This document shows positions 27,498-34,970 of a stretch of 64,000 nucleotides of DNA, piece after piece. The notes below the pieces were generated by a model, which was given only the letters and a program-made list of their open reading frames with translations, searched no databases and was not told where the DNA came from. Positions within the stretch are counted from its first letter, which is position 1. Each line of letters opens with the position of its first letter. The stretch is taken from NCBI RefSeq assembly GCF_900102965.1, contig NZ_FNGM01000003.1, positions 354,945 through 418,944 of the forward strand, in the 5' to 3' direction. The position numbers were made by a program, and so were the translations under genes. The stretch is from Paenibacillus jilunlii (GTDB taxonomy: Bacteria > Bacillota > Bacilli > Paenibacillales > Paenibacillaceae).

Positions 27498-28994
27498 TTG
27501 AAGTACAATAACCCGGTCATTAAAGGTTTCTACCCCGACCCAAGCGTTTGCAAAGTGGACAACACCTATTATTTGGTCTGCAGTTCCTTTCAGTATTTCC
27601 CTGGTGTTCCGATTTTCGAGAGTAAGGACCTCATCAATTGGGTACAAATCGGTCATTGCCTAACCCGGAAAAGCCAGGTTCAGTTAGACACTGTGGACAG
27701 CTCAGGAGGTGTCTTTGCGCCTACTCTGCGTTACAACAACGGCCGATTCTACATGACGACTACAAATGACACTACACGCCAGAATTTCTATGTCTGGACT
27801 GATGATATTTACGGTGAATGGTCTGAACCCATTCATGTGGATCAAGGGGGAATTGATCCGGATTTATACTTTGAAGACAGCAAAACGTACTTCATGAGCA
27901 ATGGGACTGATGATTATGGGGTGGGAGGTATTATCCAATGCGAAATCGAAATTGAAACCGGACGCAAGTTGACACCAAGCCGCTCGGTATGGCAGGGATC
28001 GGGCGGAAGATATTTGGAAAGCCCGCATTTGTACAAAATCCATGAACGATATTATCTGATGGCAGCTGAAGGAGGAACCGAATATGGACATATGATCACA
28101 TATGCGCGGGGAGATTTTCCTTCCGGCCAGTTCGAGGCCTATTCGAATAATCCCGTACTAACCAACCGTAATTTGGGCGGTTATGAACTGCAAGGGGTTG
28201 GACACGGGGATCTGGTTCAAGACCAGGATGGGAATTGGTGGCTCTTACATCTCGGATTCCGGCAGACCGGGCAGTATCTTACATATCATCACTTGGGACG
28301 GGAGGTTTTTCTGGCTCCAGTTACTTTTGGCGATGACGGCTGGTTTACTGCAGGTCATCATGGCACCACTCTTATGAATTTCGAGACAGAACGTATCGCA
28401 GACACAGTCATTCAACAAGAGAAAAAAGTCTTCACGTTTGAAAACACCGACTGGAATCTGGACTGGTGTTATCTGCGTCATCCGGTCCCAGAAAATTATC
28501 AGTTAGAACCTGATAAAGTTCAGCTCAAAGGAACCGGAGTGACACTGGATGTTCCATCCTCCCCGTCCTTTATCGGGCTTCGCCAAAAAGACTTCAACGG
28601 GGTGATTTCATGCCGGATCAGCCTTACTAACGGCGAAGCCGGTATCACTCTCTATATGGACGAAAATCACCATTATGATTTGGCCTTGCGCAGCCATGCT
28701 CATGGATACGAGATTATTGAACGGCTAAATATCGGAGATATTAAATCAATTGAAAAAGCTGTAGACCTGAGCCATTGCAACCATGCAACCTTGGTTATAA
28801 AGACTACTCCTACTCATTATCACTTCTGTGTTCAAATAGAAGATACCGAGATTTCACTTGGAGCTGCCCAGACAAAATATCTCTCCTCAGAAGTAACAGG
28901 AGGGTTCACCGGTGTATTGATCGGGATGTATGCCACTGGTGAAAGTTCTGATTCCAAGGCGGAGTTTACAGATTTCAGGTGTGAATACTATTAA
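27498..28994 (+). CDS. Glycoside hydrolase family 43, beta-xylosidase type
   Basis: 498 residues, no signal peptide, so intracellular. The five-bladed propeller begins NPVIKGFYPDPSVCKVDNTY, where the Asp of YPDPS is the general base. GIDPDLYFEDSKTYF supplies the pKa-modulating Asp and LESPHLYKIHERYYLM the acid Glu. The C-terminal 200 residues form a beta-sandwich (GEAGITLYMDENHHYDLAL), as in XynB-like GH43 enzymes. It should release xylose or arabinose from short xylan pieces. The start is a TTG behind AAGAGGTGG. It is divergent from an ArsR-type regulator. Confidence 0.92.
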   Translation: MKYNNPVIKGFYPDPSVCKVDNTYYLVCSSFQYFPGVPIFESKDLINWVQIGHCLTRKSQVQLDTVDSSGGVFAPTLRYNNGRFYMTTTNDTTRQNFYVWTDDIYGEWSEPIHVDQGGIDPDLYFEDSKTYFMSNGTDDYGVGGIIQCEIEIETGRKLTPSRSVWQGSGGRYLESPHLYKIHERYYLMAAEGGTEYGHMITYARGDFPSGQFEAYSNNPVLTNRNLGGYELQGVGHGDLVQDQDGNWWLLHLGFRQTGQYLTYHHLGREVFLAPVTFGDDGWFTAGHHGTTLMNFETERIADTVIQQEKKVFTFENTDWNLDWCYLRHPVPENYQLEPDKVQLKGTGVTLDVPSSPSFIGLRQKDFNGVISCRISLTNGEAGITLYMDENHHYDLALRSHAHGYEIIERLNIGDIKSIEKAVDLSHCNHATLVIKTTPTHYHFCVQIEDTEISLGAAQTKYLSSEVTGGFTGVLIGMYATGESSDSKAEFTDFRCEYY

Positions 28995-29051
28995 TACGTA
29001 TATCTACATTCCTCTTATACTCTTAATGCAGTTAAGGGATTTAAATATGCA

Positions 29052-29095
29052 TTTCAGCCAAAAGCGATTTATTCCAGCCGAAAAACTTGTATGAT
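29052..29095 (+). promoter_or_regulatory. LytTR-type direct repeats and promoter before the LytTR gene
   Basis: TTTCAGCCAAAA (29052-29063) and TTCCAGCCGAAAA (29072-29084) are repeats with their CAGCC cores 20 bases apart, about two helical turns. LytTR regulators bind pairs of imperfect direct repeats. A -10-like TATGAT follows at 29090. Autoregulation by the LytTR response regulator downstream is inferred. Confidence 0.45.
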
Positions 29096-29146
29096 AGTTA
29101 AAAAGGCTTCTAGAATAGCGGCGTTAGAAATGAGAGGTGTAATCTT

Positions 29147-29899
29147 ATGTACCGAGTGGCTATTTGCGATGATGAGGACAAACAAAGGGAGCTTGTTAAA
29201 AGCATGTTGATTGCCTTGTCTATCAAGGCAAATATCAATTTTGAAATAGAGGAATTCAATTCGGGGGAGCAGCTTGTAGCCCATTATGAGCATAATGGGC
29301 CTCCCTTTCACATTTTAATATTGGATGTTGAAATGGCGGGGATTAACGGGATTCAGACTGCCCGTCGGATAAGAGGGTTAAAGCATCTGGATGAACAAAT
29401 TATTTTTCTGACAAACTACCCGGAATATATGGTGGAAAGCTTTGACGTGATGACTTTCCAGTATTTAATCAAACCCATTGCTCCCCAGATTTTTGAGGAG
29501 AAGCTCATTAAGCTATGCCAATACTTCCAGGCCCTTGATAAAAAATTTATGATCATCAAGTCGGCCTATGAAGAGGTTGTGCTGAAGTATGATGATATCA
29601 TTGCTATCGAGGCCGCCAAAAGCTTAACGATAAAAAGCAAGCTGAACTTTATTACCTTTAGTCAAGTCTATGAAAGCAAAGGCATTCTTGCCGAATATGC
29701 ACTGGCGCTCAAAGACAATCATTTTCTGCAAATCCACCGTTCGGTGATTATTAATCTGCTCCATGTGCGAAAGTTCGCCAGCGGAGTTGTGCTTATGTCA
29801 GGCGGGATGGAATTCCCCATTGGCCGCTCTAAATTGAAAGAGGTCAAAGATTATTACACCAAATTTATGATTATGAAGGTCCACGGATATGATCACTAA
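29147..29899 (+). CDS. LytTR-family response regulator (AgrA/ComE type)
   Basis: 250 residues. The receiver domain begins YRVAICDDEDKQRELVKS and has the phospho-acceptor Asp60 in HILILDVEMAGINGIQTA; the conserved Thr and Lys regions IIFLTNY and YLIKPI follow. The C-terminal LytTR DNA-binding domain runs from about residue 145 (IIAIEAAKSLTIKS, HFLQIHRSVIINLLHVR). AGAGGTG precedes the ATG. It overlaps the histidine kinase gene by 11 bases, so the two form one system. Confidence 0.93.
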   Translation: MYRVAICDDEDKQRELVKSMLIALSIKANINFEIEEFNSGEQLVAHYEHNGPPFHILILDVEMAGINGIQTARRIRGLKHLDEQIIFLTNYPEYMVESFDVMTFQYLIKPIAPQIFEEKLIKLCQYFQALDKKFMIIKSAYEEVVLKYDDIIAIEAAKSLTIKSKLNFITFSQVYESKGILAEYALALKDNHFLQIHRSVIINLLHVRKFASGVVLMSGGMEFPIGRSKLKEVKDYYTKFMIMKVHGYDH

Positions 29900-31187
29900 C
29901 AATGGGTTGATTGTGCTGTGTGTTGAGGTTGTCATGGGCCTTCAGATCATATATTTCTTTAACTCGGTGTTCGGCAAATCTGCCCAAAAGCATAAGCGGT
30001 GGATGTACTTTCTGGTTTTCGGAGTGCTTGGTTACGTGTATCTCTCCGTTCCGGTTTCCTTTCAGATCTCTTCGATCCTGGCTTTAGTGGTCATCTTCTG
30101 TTTGGCGCTGGCCTATAACGTGGAAATCAAAACAAAGATTATTTTTACCGTACTTTATGGCGTGTTAATGTCTATCGTTAACATGATTTCGATTTATTTT
30201 TTTTATCTGCTGGATTCGGTTGACCTTACCCGACTTGATTCAGCAGATGAACAGAACCAGCCCCTCTTATTCAAGGCAACCCTGCTCAGCTTTACGATGA
30301 TGTTTGCCGTCATTCAGATTATCCGGCTGATTGCCAAACGCAGGAGCTTCTCCTTGCATTACCGTTACTATATATTGTTAATACTCATCCCTATCATCAG
30401 CATCTACCAGCTTAATGTACTGACGACTTACAATGAAATGAACATCCATTATTTTATTTCCGCTATTGGGTATCTTTTTATAAACGTGATGATCATCTAC
30501 ATTTTGGATACGATTATTGATAAATTTCAGTTCAAGCATGAGAATGCCCGGCTGGAGCAGCAGATGGACTATCAGGATGCCAATTACGAAAAAACGGTGC
30601 ACAGCTTCAAATCGATCAAAAGGATCATCCACGATACGAACCAGCAGTTACTTTATATCGAAGAATGCATTAAGCGAAATGAGCCGGCGGCAGCACTGGA
30701 GCATATCCGAACGACGTTAAATAAAGTCGAAGGTGCCTATCAGCGGGTTAATACAGGCCATTTGGTGATCGATGCCCTCGTAACAAACACGCTTAACATC
30801 GGTCAAGCGAATGGCATACGGATCGATACGAAGCTGAACTTGTATTCTCCTGAATTCTCGATAGACCGCTATGACTTATGTGTCGTACTCGGAAATATGC
30901 TGGATAATGCGATAGAAGCCTCCAAACAGGTGAAAATCGCAGAGGACCGGTACGTGGTCATCACGATATTTTCCAATGACACCGCCCTGTTCATACACAT
31001 TGTTAATTACATGGAACAGGATGTCGCCCATTTGTTCAGCCAAAAGCCAAACCCGGAGAATCATGGCATCGGACTGACGAATATCGCCAGAATATGCGAC
31101 AAATATGGCGGACATATGACGATTGAAACCAAACAAAAAACCTTTCACAATATGGTCATGCTGCCCTTTTGGACGAGCAATCCCTAG
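29889..31187 (+). CDS. GHKL-type sensor histidine kinase (AgrC-like)
   Basis: 432 residues. The N-terminal half has about six membrane segments with almost no external domain, as in AgrC and other peptide-sensing kinases. A coiled region (HENARLEQQMDYQDANYEKTV) leads to the phospho-acceptor region SIKRIIHDTNQQLLYI, where His of IIHDTNQQ is the likely site. The GHKL ATPase follows: LCVVLGNMLDNAIEAS (N box) and NPENHGIGLTNIARI (G box). It partners the LytTR regulator. No agrB or agrD-like gene is visible nearby, so its signal is unknown. The stop codon lies inside a terminator stem. Confidence 0.92.
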   Translation: MITNNGLIVLCVEVVMGLQIIYFFNSVFGKSAQKHKRWMYFLVFGVLGYVYLSVPVSFQISSILALVVIFCLALAYNVEIKTKIIFTVLYGVLMSIVNMISIYFFYLLDSVDLTRLDSADEQNQPLLFKATLLSFTMMFAVIQIIRLIAKRRSFSLHYRYYILLILIPIISIYQLNVLTTYNEMNIHYFISAIGYLFINVMIIYILDTIIDKFQFKHENARLEQQMDYQDANYEKTVHSFKSIKRIIHDTNQQLLYIEECIKRNEPAAALEHIRTTLNKVEGAYQRVNTGHLVIDALVTNTLNIGQANGIRIDTKLNLYSPEFSIDRYDLCVVLGNMLDNAIEASKQVKIAEDRYVVITIFSNDTALFIHIVNYMEQDVAHLFSQKPNPENHGIGLTNIARICDKYGGHMTIETKQKTFHNMVMLPFWTSNP

Positions 31188-31217
31188 ACAAACTGTTGTT
31201 TAGGGATTGTTTTTTGG
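31180..31217 (+). terminator. Terminator overlapping the kinase stop codon
   Basis: ATCCCTA-gac-AAAC-tgtt-GTTT-AGGGAT forms a hairpin (31180-31207) followed by TTGTTTTTT. The TAG stop of the kinase gene (31185-31187) lies within the first arm. A second hairpin, CGGGG...CCCCG, follows at about 31226-31249. Confidence 0.7.
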
Positions 31218-31313
31218 CGTTTCGGGGTATTTTTGCATATTCCCCGCCTCCTCTCTTGTATGCTGAATACCAGCCAGTTAAATACGCTAAAGGATGCAAA
31301 GGAGGATGTTAGA

Positions 31314-33371
31314 ATGAAAAAAATCATTGCCGTTGTATTGAGTGCCATGCTCATAGCCATCCCCATACCCAGGAATCAGGCCTCAGCACAAACCCATAAG
31401 GATACCGTACTGGAGAAAGCCCGTAAGCTGGCTTCGACGATCGTGTCAGACTATGGGGTAACCGGCTTGCAGTACGCCATTATGGATAAGGGGGCGATTG
31501 TTTTATCCGGCAGCACGGGTGTCCATGATAAAGCGACCCATGCTCCAATTACGAAGGACACGATGTTCGGCATCGGCTCGGTCAGCAAAATGTATGTAAC
31601 GGCTGCCGCGATGATGCTGGCTGATGTGGGCAAAATTGATATCGATCAGCCGCTTGTCACCTATGTCAAGGACTTCAGCATGGCGGATGAAAGATATAAG
31701 CAAATTACGCCGCGTATGCTCATGAATCATTCCTCAGGACTTTACGGCAGCCATTATGCCAACAGCATGCTGTTCGATGACAATGACACCTGGAGCCATG
31801 ATGAATTATTGATGAGGCTGCAATCGGAGCACTTAAAGTCCAAACCGGGCGAATATTCGGTGTACTGCAACGATGGATTTCAGCTGCTGGAAATCCTGGT
31901 TGAACGGGTAAGCGGCTTAAGCTATACCGAATTTCTGGATCAGAAGGTTAACCAGCCTCTGAAGCTCACCTCCACCAAAACGCCGCTTAGTGCTTTTGAC
32001 AGAGAAAAGCTGGCGAAAACCTATTACCCTGGAATGGAACAGGCTTTGCCCGTTGAGAATGCCAATGTCATTGGTGCAGGCGGGCTCTACTCCACTGCTG
32101 AAGAGCTTGCCGCTTTCGGAGATGTATTGACCGGAAATCGGACAAATATTTTATCAGAGAAATCAGCTGCCGCAATGCAAAGTCCTGAATACAGAAAGGG
32201 CATTTGGGTGCCAGAGGAGACAAACAGCTTTAACTATGGTCTTGGCTGGGATGCCGTCAGCTTGGCCCCGTTTGATGATTACGGCATCAAGGCATTATCC
32301 AAAGGCGGGGATACCGTTATGTACCATGCGGCTTTGACTACATTGCCTGAACATAATATTTCGATCGCTGTCCTGTCATCGGGCGGGAGCTCGCTATATA
32401 ATACTGTTTTAGCCTCAAATGTTCTATTGGAATATTTGCAGGACAAAGGCAAGATCAAAGAAATTGTACCGGATCGCACCTTTGAACCTTCCGTAAAGGT
32501 CAACATGCCGGCGGAGCAGCTCGCGTATTCCGGATTATACGGCGCTGTAGGCACAACACTGAATGTGGAGATGAAGAACGGGGAGATGAAGCTGCCGGCA
32601 CTGGAAGGGGGAATTATCCCTCCACAAACCTATGTGTATACGGGCAATGGACAATTCAAAAGCAACGACGGCAAAGCGGCAATAAGCTTCGACAAACAAA
32701 CGAATGGAAAGATTTATTTGAAGTTGAAGGCGTATGTGGATTTTCCCGGAATCGGGCAGGCGGTTATGGTCACCTATGAGTATCAGAAGCTGGATGCAAA
32801 TCCCTTACAGCCGGCAACAAAAGCAGCATGGGCGCAAAGAAACAATAAAAATTACTATGGACTGGGAGAAAAGATCAATTCGCTGTTCTATCTCTCCCCT
32901 GCTATTTTAATCCGGAATATCGCTGTGGATAGTGACAACGGCTATGCGTCAGGCACCAGAATTATTGATGAACATACGGCCGTAAACGCCGCTGAAATTC
33001 CGGTGATGAGCGGAAGGGATGCCTTCGATTTGAGCTTCCATACCGAGAACAACAAAGAGTATTTGACGATAGACGGGCAGTCTTATCTTAGTGAAGATGC
33101 TGTTAGTCCGGTCTACGGCGGGAAAACGTCGATCACCACGATTGAAGCTAGCGGTAACGCCGTATGGTTCAAAATCGATGCCAAATCGGCTGCTAAAACG
33201 ATGAGCGTTGATGCTCCGGCAACCGGAGGGTTCGTCGTTTACGATGGCAAAGGAATGCTTGTATACTCCTCTATCTTGAATAAAGGCAAATCAGTTGTTC
33301 TCCCGGAGGACGGAATGATTGTTTTCGGCGGAGAGCCAGGGGATGTTTTTCAGATTAATATGAAGAAATAG
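31314..33371 (+). CDS. Secreted serine hydrolase (beta-lactamase/class C, PBP4*-like)
   Basis: 685 residues from the ATG at 31314, with AAAGGAGG 7 bases upstream; an earlier in-frame start at 31233 is unlikely. A signal peptide (MKKIIAVVLSAMLIAIP...ASA) ends near residue 25. The catalytic SxxK is S89-V-S-K92 and the YxN is Y184-C-N186, followed by a lysine-turn region (LSKGGDTVMYHAAL). The class C fold ends near residue 370. The last 300 residues are beta-rich and unassigned. Such proteins are D-amino-acid peptidases, esterases or transpeptidase-like. It follows a LytTR two-component pair and may be its target. Confidence 0.9.
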   Translation: MKKIIAVVLSAMLIAIPIPRNQASAQTHKDTVLEKARKLASTIVSDYGVTGLQYAIMDKGAIVLSGSTGVHDKATHAPITKDTMFGIGSVSKMYVTAAAMMLADVGKIDIDQPLVTYVKDFSMADERYKQITPRMLMNHSSGLYGSHYANSMLFDDNDTWSHDELLMRLQSEHLKSKPGEYSVYCNDGFQLLEILVERVSGLSYTEFLDQKVNQPLKLTSTKTPLSAFDREKLAKTYYPGMEQALPVENANVIGAGGLYSTAEELAAFGDVLTGNRTNILSEKSAAAMQSPEYRKGIWVPEETNSFNYGLGWDAVSLAPFDDYGIKALSKGGDTVMYHAALTTLPEHNISIAVLSSGGSSLYNTVLASNVLLEYLQDKGKIKEIVPDRTFEPSVKVNMPAEQLAYSGLYGAVGTTLNVEMKNGEMKLPALEGGIIPPQTYVYTGNGQFKSNDGKAAISFDKQTNGKIYLKLKAYVDFPGIGQAVMVTYEYQKLDANPLQPATKAAWAQRNNKNYYGLGEKINSLFYLSPAILIRNIAVDSDNGYASGTRIIDEHTAVNAAEIPVMSGRDAFDLSFHTENNKEYLTIDGQSYLSEDAVSPVYGGKTSITTIEASGNAVWFKIDAKSAAKTMSVDAPATGGFVVYDGKGMLVYSSILNKGKSVVLPEDGMIVFGGEPGDVFQINMKK

Positions 33372-33384
33372 AGGCTTGGAACAA

Positions 33385-33413
33385 CAAATAGACCGCCCAA
33401 GGCGGTCTATTTG
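33385..33413. terminator. Bidirectional terminator
   Basis: A 13-bp perfect stem, CAAATAGACCGCC and its complement GGCGGTCTATTTG, with a CAA loop. It separates the convergent serine hydrolase and MFS genes. Confidence 0.88.
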
Positions 33414-33436
33414 TACGTTAAATCCCCACTCAGATA

Positions 33437-34687
33437 TTATGTCTCTTGTGCAGCATGTGCATGATCCGGCGCTTTTTGATTCATAATTGGCAGCATAACC
33501 AGTGCTCCCAGAAGAAATAATAACCCTGCTCCGCTATAGATCGTACTCAGCGAAAAAGCATCCTTCAGCGCGCCGGCGAATGACATGGAAATAACCATCA
33601 TCCCTACGAACATCGGATTCAGAACCCCATTCACCCGGCCGACAATGGAGCTATGTGACCATTTCAGAATCATTGTGCTGATCCCGATGTGAATGCAAGG
33701 AAACACCAGCCCATTCAGAAATTGAACGGTCAGCGTCAGCGGAACGCTTGTCGAATATCCGACAATGACCGTGCAGACTGCTCCTGCCAGCATACCTATC
33801 GCTAGAAGAAGCTGCGGAGGAACCCGCTTCGCGAAGACGGCTACGACCCCGCCTCCAATCAGCATGGCAGCGCCATTCACCATCAGCAGATATTGCAGGA
33901 ACTCCTTGCTTTTGCCCAGCCGCTCCGTGACGATGAACAGGTTGAGAGCTTGGGCTACCCCAACAGCGAGTCCCGCGAGGATAAAGGCGAGTCCGAGCAT
34001 ACGCAGCACTTTGCTGTTCCAGACATAGCGGAAGCCTTCAATGAACTCTTTACGGAACTGTCCTTTTGCAGCGTCCGTTTTGGGTTTCAAATTATCCTCT
34101 GGCAGGCGAATCAGAACGAGTGCTGACAGCAGAAAGACTACGCCCATAATGGCAATCGAGGTTTCAAGGCCAAACGTGCTGTACACGAAGGTGCCGAGCA
34201 TAGGGCCAAGCACCATAAAGATGGCCATGAGCGATTGGAATAGAGCCATCCCTTGCTGCAGCTGTTCTTCCGCCACATGATATTTAAACAATCGCATGCT
34301 TGAAGGCTGGGAGAATTGCGAGAGAATCGCCGAGATGAAAGCGACAAGGTAGACGGAATGCCAAGAACCGTAATGTATGGTCAGCAGTACGGCGAATACC
34401 GATACCGCAGATAATAAATCGCACCAGATCATCGTCCGCTTCGGCCTCCAGCGGTCGGCAAAGGTTCCTCCGATGAACGAAAAAACAAAAATAGGTGCGA
34501 ATTCTGCTACGCTGATTAGCGAAATGGCGTAGGGATCATTGTTGGTTTTATCCGCAACATACAGGAGAATAGCGAAATTACGGACCCAAATGCCGATCTG
34601 CAGCAGCACGCTTGATAATAGAATCGTCTGCAGGAACCGATTGCGGAGCAGGCTTGGTGCAGTGGTGCTTTTTTCTTGCCTATTCAA
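33437..34687 (-). CDS. MFS transporter, DHA3-like
   Basis: 416 residues with about twelve hydrophobic segments. The motif A region GGTFADRWRPKRTMIWCDLLS lies between segments 2 and 3, typical of the DHA3/EntS-like group that includes macrolide and siderophore exporters. The substrate is unknown. It starts at a TTG about 10 bases behind GGAGG (MNRQEKSTTAPSLLRNR). It stands alone with no adjacent regulator. The 283-base region upstream, 34688-34970, holds only its AT-rich promoter area and the GH85 terminator. Confidence 0.88.
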   Translation of the reverse strand: MNRQEKSTTAPSLLRNRFLQTILLSSVLLQIGIWVRNFAILLYVADKTNNDPYAISLISVAEFAPIFVFSFIGGTFADRWRPKRTMIWCDLLSAVSVFAVLLTIHYGSWHSVYLVAFISAILSQFSQPSSMRLFKYHVAEEQLQQGMALFQSLMAIFMVLGPMLGTFVYSTFGLETSIAIMGVVFLLSALVLIRLPEDNLKPKTDAAKGQFRKEFIEGFRYVWNSKVLRMLGLAFILAGLAVGVAQALNLFIVTERLGKSKEFLQYLLMVNGAAMLIGGGVVAVFAKRVPPQLLLAIGMLAGAVCTVIVGYSTSVPLTLTVQFLNGLVFPCIHIGISTMILKWSHSSIVGRVNGVLNPMFVGMMVISMSFAGALKDAFSLSTIYSGAGLLFLLGALVMLPIMNQKAPDHAHAAQET

Positions 34688-34893
34688 TCTTATTCAACCT
34701 CCAATTGTCTGCAAAAATACTTATTTTGATTTAATGCTATGACTCTCCTTTCATTAGTCTCACCTTTTCGTTTGATCTAAGTCGTTTTTGTCAATTATAA
34801 TATATTTTAATACCTGATATTTCTTATTTTTTGCTATGTTGAGTAATTACTCTCAGAGGGATTAATAATGGCCAGAGCCTGATTCAATAGTTA

Positions 34894-34941
34894 AAGCAAA
34901 TAAACCGTACGCCTTGTGAAGGGCGTGCGGTTTATTTGCTT
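34894..34941. terminator. Strong terminator after the GH85 gene
   Basis: A 20-bp stem, AAGCAAATAAACCG(T)ACGCC (34894-34913) against GGCGT(G)CGGTTTATTTGCTT (34922-34941), with a single G-U pair and an 8-base loop. It lies 30 bases past the GH85 stop on the minus strand. Confidence 0.88.
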
Positions 34942-34970
34942 CATTATAAGAATGATATTTAAGTGTACTG

